Assembly: GCA_964610205.1 (NCBI GenBank)
Contig: CAZSVI010000042.1
Coordinates: forward strand, 1 to 27,336
Direction of reading: 5' to 3'
Length of the DNA stretch: 27,336 bases
Source: CAZSVI01 sp964610205
Lineage (GTDB): Bacteria; Bacillota; Clostridia; DSM-8532
Shown piece after piece: positions 1-7,808 of this stretch. Position 1 is the first letter of the stretch; each line of letters opens with the position of its first letter. A program made the position numbers and the translations under genes. The notes beneath the pieces were generated by a model. It was not told the DNA's origin. It saw only the letters and a program-made list of their open reading frames with translations, and searched no databases.

Positions 1-50
1 TAAATTCTGAATACTGAATTCTGGGTTCTGAATTCTTGCGGCTTTGCCGC
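1..50. repeat. Degenerate TTCTGAAT repeats followed by a GC hairpin
   Basis: Positions 1-36 hold several imperfect copies of an octamer close to TTCTGAAT. They are followed by a perfect short hairpin, GCGGC-TTT-GCCGC (38-50), with no T-run after it. No coding frame is visible. The low-complexity repeat sits at the very edge of the window, so it may belong to a dispersed intergenic repeat cut by the window boundary. Function unknown. Confidence 0.4.
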
Positions 51-87
51 GGTATAAATTAAACCACAGAAAAAACCGATATATATA

Positions 88-117
88 TTGAACGGACAAG
101 GAGTGTTCGGATACTAT
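88..117 (+). promoter_or_regulatory. SigA-like promoter of the first small gene
   Basis: TTGAAC (88-93) and TACTAT (112-117) are separated by 18 bases. A ribosome site GGAGTGG (128-134) and the ATG at 141 follow at sensible distances. This is assigned by eye from consensus only. Confidence 0.4.
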
Positions 118-140
118 CCAACGGATTGGAGTGGAAAAAG

Positions 141-302
141 ATGAGAAGAAACTTAAAAATAGGAGAAAAAATTTGGTTTTTAGGTAAAGAAGCAACCGTT
201 TTATGTTGCGACAATGACCAGATATTGATTCATACTTTGATAAAACGTGTATTATGGATCAACTTAAATGAGATTGATGCCATTCCAGAAGCAGCCGTAT
301 AG
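141..302 (+). CDS. Small uncharacterised protein, 53 aa (paralogue of 2271-2405)
   Basis: The ATG at 141 lies 6 bases after GGAGTGG. The 53-codon frame ends at TAG 300-302, and the stop is embedded in a terminator hairpin. The protein has a basic start (MRRNLKIG) and then the pattern GEKIWFLGKEA, VL, N, ILIHT, V, W, IDA. The same pattern recurs in the 44-aa protein at 2271-2405, with about 21 identities over 43 aligned positions. Preserved similarity in two separate frames, each with its own ribosome site and terminator, argues strongly that both are real genes. The alternating hydrophobic pattern suggests a small beta-rich fold, possibly SH3/KOW-like; that is inference. There is no signal peptide and no membrane segment. 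I do not recognise the family and assign no function. Confidence 0.72.
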   Translation: MRRNLKIGEKIWFLGKEATVLCCDNDQILIHTLIKRVLWINLNEIDAIPEAAV

Positions 303-313
303 GCTGTTTTTTT
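291..313 (+). terminator. Intrinsic terminator overlapping the stop codon of the small gene
   Basis: CAGCC (292-296) and GGCTG (302-306) form a stem around a short loop that includes the stop codon. A run of seven T follows (307-313). It closes the small 141-302 gene as its own transcription unit. Confidence 0.75.
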
Positions 314-340
314 ATTATTTTCGTAACTATAAAATTGCTT

Positions 341-378
341 CAGGGAAACTTTGCACAGGCTTCTCCCTGTGATATAAT
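341..378 (+). promoter_or_regulatory. Promoter with overlapping inverted repeat, upstream of the FAD dehydrogenase
   Basis: TTGCAC (351-356) and TATAAT (373-378) are 16 bases apart, a good SigA-type pair. A 6-bp inverted repeat, CAGGGA (341-346) and TCCCTG (364-369), flanks and spans the -35 element and could be an operator. The leader to the ATG at 532 is about 145 bases long, and no riboswitch class was recognised in it. Confidence 0.5.
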
Positions 379-531
379 AAGATGCCCGGTGGTTTTAGTG
401 GTTTTGCTGTTTATTTATAACAACAAAATCAAAGCGAACATACGCATACACAAAGTATAATATTTTTACCTGATTTTCCTGGAATACAAGAGGATCAGGT
501 CTTTATTGTGCCGATAAGAGAGGATGAAATT

Positions 532-1926
532 ATGAAGAAAAACACATATGATGTTATTGTTATAGGCTGTGGTACTTCGGGTATTTTTGCAGGATATGAG
601 CTGAGTAAGCTTGTTCCCGGAGCGGATATCCTGATGCTGGAACAGGGAAATGATATTTATCATAGAAATTGTCCTGTTGTAAACGGGACTGTGTCATCAT
701 GCATAAACTGCAAAAGCTGTGATATTATGAACGGCTTCGGCGGAGCCGGCGCTTTTTCGGATGGAAAGTACAATTTTACGACACGTTTCGGTGGCTGGCT
801 GAATGATTATATGAATGAAGAATACATTATGGAGCTTATAGAATATGTTGACAGCGTTAATGTCCATTTTGGCGCAACAGACAGACGATTTTCAACTGAA
901 ACAACCGAAGCCAGGGAAATATCCAGAGCCGCTCTCGGACACGATCTTCATCTTCTGTCTGCATCCGTCAAGCATTTGGGAACAGAAAACAATAAGCTTA
1001 TATTAGCCAAAATATTTGATTATTTATCAGATAAGACTGAAGTCTCCTGTAACACAACTGTTGAAACAATCAGGAAAAACGATTACGGTTATTCATTAAC
1101 ACTTCAAGACGGGCAGACTCTTAACTGCAGATATCTTGTCGCCGCTCCGGGACGTTCGGGAGCGGAATGGTTTTCCAATCAATGTAACAGTCTTGGATTA
1201 TCGTTGATTAATAACCAGGTAGATATTGGTGTCCGAGTGGAACTTCCCGCAAAAGTTTATGAGCATATAACCAATGTTGTTTATGAATCAAAATTCCTTT
1301 ACAGGACAAAACAATACGGAGATATCGTAAGAACCTTCTGCATGAATCCCTATGGCCATGTTGTAAGCGAAAATGTTGATGGAATCGTTACGGTAAACGG
1401 ACACAGCTATACCGATGAGAATTTGCGGAGTGAAAACACAAACTTTGCATTATTGGTAAGCAACCGTTTCACAAAGCCGTTCAACAAACCGTATCAATAC
1501 GGAAAACGCATAGCCTCGCTCTCAAATATGCTTGGAGGAGGTATTCTCGTTCAACGTTTCGGTGACCTGCTTAAGGGTAAAAGAACAAATGAACACCGGC
1601 TTAGCCAGAGCTTTACCAAACCTACCCTTAAGGCAACACCGGGAGATTTAAGCCTTGTATTAACAAAGCGTCACCTGGATAATATTATTGAAATGATCCG
1701 TGTACTCGATCATATAGCCCCCGGAACGGCAAACCATGACACCCTGATGTACGGCGTAGAGGTTAAATTCTACAGTTCACGACTCCAGCTCAGCCATGAA
1801 CTGGAAACACCGCTTACCAACTTTTTCGCCATCGGGGACGGCGCGGGAATTACGAGAGGCCTTTCACAGGCTGCAGCCAGTGGCATCCACGCAGCAAGAA
1901 GCATAACGCGACGCCTGAACGCCTAA
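532..1926 (+). CDS. FAD-dependent dehydrogenase (COG2509-type NAD(P)/FAD oxidoreductase)
   Basis: The start is taken at the ATG at 532, because GAGAGG (518-523) lies 8 bases upstream. An in-frame GTG at 508 has no ribosome site. The product is 464 aa. Residues 7-17 carry a Rossmann FAD motif (VIVIGCGTSG), followed by an acidic strand end (LMLEQG). A cysteine cluster (C47, C57, C60, C63; CxxCxxC) leads directly into NGFGGAGAFSDGK, a combination typical of the COG2509 uncharacterised FAD-dependent dehydrogenases. The C-terminus has the second flavin motif, FFAIGDGAGITRGLSQAA. The substrate of this family is not established, and the cysteines could be redox-active or bind a metal or cluster (inference). 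The protein appears soluble, with no signal peptide. The gene is flanked by two paralogous small genes on the same strand but is separated from both by its own promoter and a terminator, so it is probably monocistronic. Confidence 0.85.
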   Translation: MKKNTYDVIVIGCGTSGIFAGYELSKLVPGADILMLEQGNDIYHRNCPVVNGTVSSCINCKSCDIMNGFGGAGAFSDGKYNFTTRFGGWLNDYMNEEYIMELIEYVDSVNVHFGATDRRFSTETTEAREISRAALGHDLHLLSASVKHLGTENNKLILAKIFDYLSDKTEVSCNTTVETIRKNDYGYSLTLQDGQTLNCRYLVAAPGRSGAEWFSNQCNSLGLSLINNQVDIGVRVELPAKVYEHITNVVYESKFLYRTKQYGDIVRTFCMNPYGHVVSENVDGIVTVNGHSYTDENLRSENTNFALLVSNRFTKPFNKPYQYGKRIASLSNMLGGGILVQRFGDLLKGKRTNEHRLSQSFTKPTLKATPGDLSLVLTKRHLDNIIEMIRVLDHIAPGTANHDTLMYGVEVKFYSSRLQLSHELETPLTNFFAIGDGAGITRGLSQAAASGIHAARSITRRLNA

Positions 1927-1943
1927 TTATTAATCAAATTTCT

Positions 1944-2052
1944 AAGAGCCCCTCCCGCCACACTTCTATAAGTGGGGGTTCTTTGTTCCTGCTTCGGTGA
2001 GGGTAGAGTCCCCCACCGAGGTTCCGATGTTCAGCTTTAGCTGAACGAGTTG
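1944..2052 (-). repeat. Three-hairpin dispersed element, copy 1 (minus orientation)
   Basis: Read on the minus strand, three stems follow one another: a perfect palindrome with arms GTTCAGC/GCTGAAC (2029-2046), a longer stem with arms at 1992-2003 and 2010-2021, and a CCCCCACTT-type stem (about 1957-1980). The same three stems, in the same order and with closely similar sequence, recur on the plus strand at 12664-12766. The copies differ at positions that mostly preserve pairing. The order of short palindrome, variable stem and GC-rich terminal stem recalls the non-coding right end of clostridial IS200/IS605 (TnpB) elements; that attribution is inference. The CCCCCAC stem may also terminate transcription of the upstream dehydrogenase gene. 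Confidence 0.6.
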
Positions 2053-2270
2053 ACTTAAGAAATGTCATAAGGGTAGATACCATTACGAACGGGAAATAAT
2101 TTGTTTATATGAATGTTGAATATGGCTGGTTTTTACAGGCGGGAAGCATGTCTCGGGGTATTGACAAAACGTAATAAAAATGTAATCTTTATTCACGTAC
2201 AACATATGGTATAGTTTTAGTTGTAATGGTGGCAGAATATACTGAATGCTGTTTATAAAGAGGTAAATAT
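2053..2270 (+). other. Non-coding leader of the second small gene; weak promoter candidate
   Basis: No open frame worth reporting. TTGACA at 2161-2166 is a perfect -35 hexamer, but the sequence 16-17 bases downstream (TAATCT at 2183-2188) is a poor -10. TATAGT at 2210-2215 is a better -10 without a convincing -35. The ribosome site AGAGG precedes the ATG at 2271. Confidence 0.3.
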
Positions 2271-2405
2271 ATGAAGCTGGGGCAAAAGATAAAATTTCTT
2301 GGACGGGATGCCGTTGTTCTTGTTGAGAACAATCACGAAATACTTATTCACACTTCAAAGAACAGTGTGAAATGGGTGGATAAAAAATTAATTGATGCAC
2401 AATAA
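2271..2405 (+). CDS. Small uncharacterised protein, 44 aa (paralogue of 141-302)
   Basis: The ATG at 2271 follows AGAGG by about 7 bases. The frame ends at TAA 2403-2405, just before a terminator hairpin. The protein reads MKLGQKIKFLGRDAVVL, then N, EILIHT, V, W and IDA, in register with the 53-aa protein at 141-302 without internal gaps. It lacks the extra basic N-terminal residues and the short C-terminal tail of that paralogue. The fold is predicted by eye to be beta-rich. There is no transmembrane segment or signal peptide. The two copies bracket the FAD dehydrogenase gene but are transcribed separately from it. Family and function are not recognised. Confidence 0.72.
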   Translation: MKLGQKIKFLGRDAVVLVENNHEILIHTSKNSVKWVDKKLIDAQ

Positions 2406-2423
2406 GAGATGTAATAAACAGTA

Positions 2424-2446
2424 AAGTGTTATATCACTTATTTTTT
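2424..2446 (+). terminator. Intrinsic terminator of the second small gene
   Basis: AAGTG (2424-2428) and CACTT (2435-2439) form a short stem followed by A and six T (2441-2446). It overlaps the stop codon of the convergent V-ATPase subunit D gene. On the minus strand the same stem has no T-run, so it probably works only for the plus strand. Confidence 0.55.
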
Positions 2447-3051
2447 GTTTTCTTAATCATTTTAAGACGTGTAAATTCCTCTCTGTCCCTTTCCTCAAGA
2501 AAGTCCTGAATATCTCCGGTTAACTTTTCATATTTTGGAATCATTATATTTTTCAGAGCATTGGCCCTTTTTTGGGTACGCTTGGTATTGGCGGCCAAAC
2601 GGTAAACCGCGTTTTCAACCTCTGCATATTCAACTGTCAAGTGCTTAACCTCCTCAAAACGACGATAGGCAATGTCCAAAGCCAGGTTTGTTCCTGAAAA
2701 GCCATACTGCGGCCTAAGGTCATATGGATCTATATCCACCGTGGGTATTTCCACTCCCATTATACTGCGCACCTTTATCTGTAATGATTGCTCTTCCGAA
2801 ACCGCATAGCCAAGCTGTTCAACCTCAGAAATACCAATGGTTATATTGGTAATCTGAAGCGCTTCGTAGGCCTCCTTGTATATATTACGGATTTTTTCCT
2901 GAATAATACCGGCTCTTTCAATTAAGTTCATCATCTCCCGGATAAGAATATTCCGTTTTTTATCCAGAAGCTCATAACCCTGCCTGGAGAGGGTAAGTGT
3001 CGCTTTTGCCCGGATCAGATTTCCCTTTGTCGGGAAAAGGGTTATGTCCAT
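2434..3051 (-). CDS. ntpD: V-type ATP synthase subunit D (central stalk)
   Basis: 205 aa, the usual length for bacterial/archaeal V/A-type subunit D, which forms the rotating central shaft inside the A3B3 head. The N-terminus (PTKGNLIRAKATLTLSRQGYELLDKKRNILIREM) is the family signature, and both ends are long helices expected to form an antiparallel coiled coil. The C-terminus ends in a lysine-rich tail. The start lies 3 bases after the subunit B stop, and its ribosome site AAGGAGG is inside the 3' end of the B gene, so the two are translationally coupled. It is the last gene of the operon. The convergent small gene ends within 30 bases. Confidence 0.95.
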   Translation of the reverse strand: MDITLFPTKGNLIRAKATLTLSRQGYELLDKKRNILIREMMNLIERAGIIQEKIRNIYKEAYEALQITNITIGISEVEQLGYAVSEEQSLQIKVRSIMGVEIPTVDIDPYDLRPQYGFSGTNLALDIAYRRFEEVKHLTVEYAEVENAVYRLAANTKRTQKRANALKNIMIPKYEKLTGDIQDFLEERDREEFTRLKMIKKTKNK

Positions 3052-3054
3052 GAC

Positions 3055-4446
3055 TCAATACCCCTCCTTATATTCATACGGTATATAATACTTATTCAGA
3101 ATATCATCGGATACTCTGTCCAGTTCTTCTTTAGGCAGAAGACCTAAAAGCATCCATCCGAGGTCCAGTGTATTTTTTATATCCCTGTCTTCATCCATGT
3201 CCTGCGCAATAAATCTAGTTTCAAAGGCACGCCCGAACTCCATATACTTTTTATCGATTTCGGACAATTCATCTTCTCCGATAACCGATGCGAGGGCCCT
3301 TACCTCCTGAACCCTGGCATAGGACGAAAACAACTGGTTTACGACATGCGGATGATCCTCCCTGGTAAATCCTTCACCAATACCATCCTTCATCAGCCGG
3401 GAAAGAGAAGGGAGTATAGTTACAGGAGGATAAATACCCTTCTGGCTCAGAGATCTGTCAAGAACAACCTGTCCTTCGGTAATATATCCGGTAAGATCGG
3501 GCACCGGATGAGTAATATCGTCGTTAGGCATTGTCAGAATAGGTATCTGTGTGATGGAACCTTCCCGATCCTTTAACATTCCGGCTCTTTCATAGATTGA
3601 AGCAAGATCACTGTATAAATAACCCGGGTAACCCTTTCTGGAGGGAATTTCACCTTTTAATGAGGATATCTCCCGTAAAGCCTCCGCATAGGAGGTCATA
3701 TCCGTTAATATAACAAGAACATGCATATTGTGTTCAAATGCGAGATATTCGGCAGTTGTAAGCGCGCATCGCGGTGTTACAATCCTTTCCACCACCGGAT
3801 CATTGGCCAGATTAAGGAACATCACAACCCGATCAAAAACGCCGCTGCTTAAAAAGCTGTTTTTAAAATACTCCGCTACATCATATTTTATTCCCATGGC
3901 CACAAATACTACGGCAAAATTATCACTGTCGCTGCCGGTTATTTTCGCCTGACGTACAATCTGTACGGCCAACTGGTTGTGCGGAATACCGCTGCCCGAA
4001 AAAATCGGAAGTTTCTGCCCCCGTATAAGGGTTGTTAATCCGTCTATGGAAGAAATTCCTGTCTGTATATAATTTCTTGGATATTTACGTGACACGGGAT
4101 TAATCGCATTCCCATTCACGTCCCTCCGCTGCTCGGGAAAAACATCACCAAAACCGTCAACAGGCTTACCGATTCCATTTAAGACCCTTCCCAGAATTTC
4201 TTTTGAAAGCGCTATTTCCATAGGATGACCCGTAAGCATGCTTCTGGTATTGGTTACCGACAGACCGTTTGTTCCTTCAAAAACCTGTACCACACATATG
4301 TCGCCGAGGATTTCAATTATACGTCCCAGTCTGTGTTCTTCGCCAATAACTATTTCAACAATTTCTTCATAAAAGGCATCCTTTACGCCTTCAAGAATGA
4401 CAAACGGCCCGGTAATTTCTTTCAGGCCAATGTATTTCAATTTCAT
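3055..4446 (-). CDS. ntpB: V-type ATP synthase subunit B (non-catalytic head subunit)
   Basis: 463 aa, full length. Subunit B alternates with A in the hexameric head and does not hydrolyse ATP itself. The P-loop position is degenerate (PIFSGSGIPHN, residues 147-157), lacking the GKT of the catalytic subunit, as expected. The family blocks GIGKPVDG, ILTDMTSYAEALREIS and GYPGYLYSDLASIYERAG are present. The ATG overlaps the subunit A stop by 4 bases (ATGA), so the two are probably made in equal amounts by coupled translation. Confidence 0.96.
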   Translation of the reverse strand: MKLKYIGLKEITGPFVILEGVKDAFYEEIVEIVIGEEHRLGRIIEILGDICVVQVFEGTNGLSVTNTRSMLTGHPMEIALSKEILGRVLNGIGKPVDGFGDVFPEQRRDVNGNAINPVSRKYPRNYIQTGISSIDGLTTLIRGQKLPIFSGSGIPHNQLAVQIVRQAKITGSDSDNFAVVFVAMGIKYDVAEYFKNSFLSSGVFDRVVMFLNLANDPVVERIVTPRCALTTAEYLAFEHNMHVLVILTDMTSYAEALREISSLKGEIPSRKGYPGYLYSDLASIYERAGMLKDREGSITQIPILTMPNDDITHPVPDLTGYITEGQVVLDRSLSQKGIYPPVTILPSLSRLMKDGIGEGFTREDHPHVVNQLFSSYARVQEVRALASVIGEDELSEIDKKYMEFGRAFETRFIAQDMDEDRDIKNTLDLGWMLLGLLPKEELDRVSDDILNKYYIPYEYKEGY

Positions 4447-6245
4447 ACCAGGCTCTTCCTTTCGCGTTTTTTATAATTGGTCTCAATTTCACCGAGCGTA
4501 TTATTGATTTTGCCAATCAGGTGATCAAAGCCGGACAGATCGTCATTACCGATGGTATATTTCATGCGTATTATTTCATCATAAATACCTGTTTTTAATA
4601 TAACCGACACCGGAATATTCTGTTCAACCAGCCTTTTACTGAACGCATACAGTTCAAGTATGGTTTCCATCATGCGAAGCTGTTTGTTTATCGGAACAAA
4701 GGTGTCATTTTCGTGAAAAGCATTTTGCTGCAGGAATCCCAGACGGATTACCTTTGCAACCTCAAGAATAAGCTTCTGTTCATCCGGCAGAATATCACGC
4801 CCGATTAGTTTTACAATCTCAATAAGCTTGCCCTCTTCCTGCAGTAACCTTACTATTTCCGCTCTTTTTTTCAAAAAACTATTATCCGCGTTTTTAAGAT
4901 ACCAATCCTTCATATCCTCAAAATACTCACTATAACTGTTAACCCAGTTGATTGCCGGATAGTGTCTTGTGTAAGCAAGCTGTTTATCCAATGCCCAGAA
5001 ACAACGGATAAACCGTTTTGTGTTCTGCGTAACGGGTTCCGAAAAATCTCCGGCCTGCGGTGATACGGCCCCAATAATTGTAATGGAACCCTTTGTTTTA
5101 TTCAGATTTTCTATCATTCCCGCGCGTTCATAAAACCCGGATAAACGTGAAGGAAGATATGCAGGGAAACCTTCTTCGGCAGGCATTTCCTCCAACCTTC
5201 CCGATATTTCCCTTAAGGCTTCGGCCCACCTGGATGTGGAGTCTGCCATTACCGCCACATCATAGCCCATATCCCTGTAATATTCAGCCAGCGTAATTCC
5301 GGTATATATGGATGCTTCCCGGGCGGCAACCGGCATATTTGACGTGTTGGCGATCATAACCGTCCGGTTCATCAAAGGCTGCTGCGTCCGTGGATCGATC
5401 AGTTTAGGGAAGTCTTCCAGAACCTCGGTAATCTCATTCCCTCTTTCCCCGCAGCCTATATATACAATAATGTCCGCATTGGACCACTTTGCCAACTGAT
5501 GCTGCGTCATGGTCTTACCTGTGCCGAACCCCCCAGGAATTGCAGCAGTACCGCCTTTTGCGATGGGAAACAACGTATCGATTACCCTTTGTCCTGTTAC
5601 CAGAGGTTCTGTCAGTTCCAGCCGTTTCATATATGGTCTGGGACTGCGTACGGGCCACTCCTGCAGCATTGATAAATCCTTCCGGGTGTTTTTTCCGGTT
5701 CTGACTATGCAAATGGGATCCCGCAAGGTATATTCACCATCCGATGCGGCTTCAGTCACTTCACCGCTTATATCGGGAGGTATCATAACAAAATGAGTTA
5801 CGGCATCGGTTTCCTGTACTTTTGCTATTATAGCTCCGGGATTAACGCAATCCCCGGGTTTTACCATAATATTTACCTGCCATTTTTTTGACAGATCAAG
5901 CTGGGAAACAGACATTCCCCGTTGTATAAACACACCGGAAATTTTCTCGGCTTCGACAAGGGGACGCTGTATACCGTCAAAAATATTTCCGATAATTCCA
6001 GGGCCCAGCATAACAGACAGCGGCCTTCCAGTAGGCACTACAGGTTCACCGGGCTTAAGCCCTGTTGTATATTCATATACCTGAACAATTGTCTCTTCTT
6101 CCAGAACCCGTATTACTTCGCCAATGAGCTTATCATGTCCGACCAGCACCATTTCCAGCATCCTGAATTGATTGCTTCCCCTAACACGGATAACAGGTCC
6201 GTTAATTCCATATATTATTCCCTGGGTTAACTCTTCCAAATTCAT
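4443..6245 (-). CDS. ntpA: V-type ATP synthase subunit A (catalytic head subunit)
   Basis: About 600 aa. It carries the catalytic P-loop GGFGTGKT (about residues 238-245), the GCGERGNE block that follows, and VMADSTSRWAEALREISGRLEEMP. The roughly 90-residue insertion between the N-terminal barrel and the nucleotide domain, typical of V/A-type A subunits, is also present. It hydrolyses or makes ATP at the A/B interfaces. The start is uncertain. An ATG at 6243-6245 and an adjacent GTG at 6246-6248 sit almost on top of the ribosome site AAGGTG. A TTG at 6237-6239 would have better spacing and would remove only two or three residues. The gene lies between subunits E and B in the operon. Confidence 0.96.
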   Translation of the reverse strand: MNLEELTQGIIYGINGPVIRVRGSNQFRMLEMVLVGHDKLIGEVIRVLEEETIVQVYEYTTGLKPGEPVVPTGRPLSVMLGPGIIGNIFDGIQRPLVEAEKISGVFIQRGMSVSQLDLSKKWQVNIMVKPGDCVNPGAIIAKVQETDAVTHFVMIPPDISGEVTEAASDGEYTLRDPICIVRTGKNTRKDLSMLQEWPVRSPRPYMKRLELTEPLVTGQRVIDTLFPIAKGGTAAIPGGFGTGKTMTQHQLAKWSNADIIVYIGCGERGNEITEVLEDFPKLIDPRTQQPLMNRTVMIANTSNMPVAAREASIYTGITLAEYYRDMGYDVAVMADSTSRWAEALREISGRLEEMPAEEGFPAYLPSRLSGFYERAGMIENLNKTKGSITIIGAVSPQAGDFSEPVTQNTKRFIRCFWALDKQLAYTRHYPAINWVNSYSEYFEDMKDWYLKNADNSFLKKRAEIVRLLQEEGKLIEIVKLIGRDILPDEQKLILEVAKVIRLGFLQQNAFHENDTFVPINKQLRMMETILELYAFSKRLVEQNIPVSVILKTGIYDEIIRMKYTIGNDDLSGFDHLIGKINNTLGEIETNYKKRERKSLV

Positions 6246-6305
6246 CACCTTTTTATGATATCTGATTTTAGATTTTTGATATCGACTCTATTCCACAGAA
6301 TAAAT

Positions 6306-6911
6306 CTACAACTCCAAATCTATTCCATACTTTTCCATAAAGATTTCACTTTGTTCAACGAGACGGCTCTTAAAGGAGTAATCCGCCATTATACCCAAAG
6401 TAGTATTTATAATAACGCAGCCTCCGGATAATTGTTCATTACTTTCCTCAACCGTGAAATCCTCCCTGATTCCATTTTTTAATGTTTCCGCAAAACACAT
6501 ATCCTGGTTGTCCAGATAAATATGAACTTCCCCATCGCCTACCTGTTTTAGGCCTTTTTCTATTAATTCTCTCAACTTCACCCCGTATTCGGTCGATTCC
6601 CGGTATTGTATAAGCCTCTCTTCAACATTTCCGAACACACCATCAATTATTTCGGATCTTTTTTTAAACAGAGTATACTTTCCTTCCATCAGTTTCTTTG
6701 AATAAGTCTGATTACTCTCCCTTTCAATGCGCCGCAGTGCCTCCTGAATATTATTATAAGCCTCCTTTAAGAAGGCAAGCTCCTTGTTTTCCATCATTTT
6801 CTGATTTTTGGCCCTTGCTTCGTTTATCAGTATCCCCGCTTTATGGGCCGCGTCCTTCAATATCATTGTAGAGAACTTTCCCAGCTTATCATTTATTTTC
6901 CCAGTATCCAT
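6306..6911 (-). CDS. ntpE: V-type ATP synthase subunit E (peripheral stalk)
   Basis: 201 aa from the ATG at 6909-6911, chosen because GAGGTG lies just upstream and overlaps the subunit F stop (TGA at 6922-6924). The frame stays open a further 14 codons into the F gene, but without a ribosome site. The N-terminal 100 residues are a charged, Ala/Glu/Lys-rich helix (KAGILINEARAKNQKMMENKE), expected to pair with the small H subunit. The C-terminal globular domain contains GGCVIINTTLGIMADYSF, which matches the subunit E signature ending in a short sequence that caps the B subunit. Role: stator that ties the head to subunit I. Confidence 0.93.
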   Translation of the reverse strand: MDTGKINDKLGKFSTMILKDAAHKAGILINEARAKNQKMMENKELAFLKEAYNNIQEALRRIERESNQTYSKKLMEGKYTLFKKRSEIIDGVFGNVEERLIQYRESTEYGVKLRELIEKGLKQVGDGEVHIYLDNQDMCFAETLKNGIREDFTVEESNEQLSGGCVIINTTLGIMADYSFKSRLVEQSEIFMEKYGIDLEL

Positions 6912-6921
6912 TTTCCACACC

Positions 6922-7230
6922 TCAAATCTTAAGTCCAATCGCTTCACGGACATAATGTGTTATAGCGTCAACCGATCTTTTCGTACCGTGCCTGTCCGGT
7001 ATTTCAACAATAAGAGGCGTCTGAAGGGATAGCTTTATTTCAGAAATATAATCCTGAACCAAATCAACCAGCTTTTCGGTAATCAGAATAATACCAATTC
7101 CCGGGTCATTTAATGCCTCTCTCAAGGCGCCATGCACTTCTTCATGCGTATGAACAACAACGCCGTTTATTCCGGCAAGCCTCATACCGGTTTTTGTATC
7201 AATATTGTCACTGATTAAAAACATTCTCAT
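6922..7230 (-). CDS. ntpG: V-type ATP synthase subunit F (central rotor, NtpG type)
   Basis: 102 aa, normal length. The small Rossmann-like subunit binds subunit D in the central shaft. Seen: MFLISDNIDTKTGMRLAGI near the N-terminus, GIGIILITEKLVDLV in the middle and PLIVEIPDR near the end, all characteristic. The ribosome site GGCGGAG is 4 bases from the first ATG. The ATG two codons later has better spacing and could be the true start. The gene lies between K and E, not between C and A as in the Enterococcus hirae ntp operon (established order F-I-K-E-C-G-A-B-D). Confidence 0.92.
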   Translation of the reverse strand: MRMFLISDNIDTKTGMRLAGINGVVVHTHEEVHGALREALNDPGIGIILITEKLVDLVQDYISEIKLSLQTPLIVEIPDRHGTKRSVDAITHYVREAIGLKI

Positions 7231-7311
7231 TAAGCTCCGCCGCCTTTACCTGAAAACTTTGCCGTTCGAATTACAACATACCAATTACATTCATTAAGGC
7301 AGGGGGTTTGC

Positions 7312-7734
7312 TTATCCGTTTAATATCAGGATAGTAACAATCAAACCGTAAATAGCAATCCCTTCCGCGAGACCAACAAAAATAAGCGTTTTCCCTAAGA
7401 GCCTTGAATCCTCGCTAATAGCTCCCAATGCCGCGGATCCGGTTGCCGCCACGGCAATACCTGCCCCAATTGAAGCAAGCCCGGTAGCTAAAGATGCGGC
7501 AAGATATCTTAAACCCTCCGCGGCATTTTCAGATACCGCGGTTTCAGGAGCCGCCATTGCGGAAACAGGCGCTATAAGGATTGTCGCAACGATTAAAAGA
7601 CCAAACAGGGCTGTAATGTTTATTCCCATCAGCCTCCTGACATTTTTACCTTTCAAGCCCTTTTTAATACATGCAAGGCCAAGCCCGATCATACTTAAAA
7701 CCAATAAAATCGAAACCTCCAAAACAAAGATCAT
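7312..7734 (-). CDS. ntpK: V-type ATP synthase subunit K (membrane rotor proteolipid)
   Basis: 140 aa with four hydrophobic helices at about 1-21, 37-60, 76-106 and 116-138. Only the last pair looks like a functional c-type hairpin. Helix 3 is rich in small residues (GLASIGAGIAVAATGSAALG), and helix 4 carries the single ion-binding carboxylate E124 in GLAEGIAIYGL. The first pair has no acidic residue in the membrane, as in other duplicated V-type rotor subunits. Helix 3 has Ala where many sodium-binding rotor subunits have Gln, so proton coupling is possible (inference only). The ribosome site GGAGG is 7 bases from the ATG. Untranslated spacers of 74 and 81 bases flank the gene, unlike the tight spacing elsewhere in the operon. 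Confidence 0.94.
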   Translation of the reverse strand: MIFVLEVSILLVLSMIGLGLACIKKGLKGKNVRRLMGINITALFGLLIVATILIAPVSAMAAPETAVSENAAEGLRYLAASLATGLASIGAGIAVAATGSAALGAISEDSRLLGKTLIFVGLAEGIAIYGLIVTILILNG

Positions 7735-7808
7735 AAATATTCCTCCAAACTTTTAAAAGTATCCGGCAATTCATGCAGCCGGCAAAAATATAGTGAAAGT
7801 TTAACGGG

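Noticed and set aside
1..50. CRISPR-like array at the window edge
   Set aside because: The units are only about 8 bases, degenerate and without spacers.
508..531. GTG start of the FAD dehydrogenase at 508
   Set aside because: It lacks a ribosome site, and the GAGAGG at 518-523 fits the ATG at 532.
303..531. Riboswitch in the long leader of the FAD dehydrogenase
   Set aside because: No recognisable conserved core or expression-platform terminator was found.
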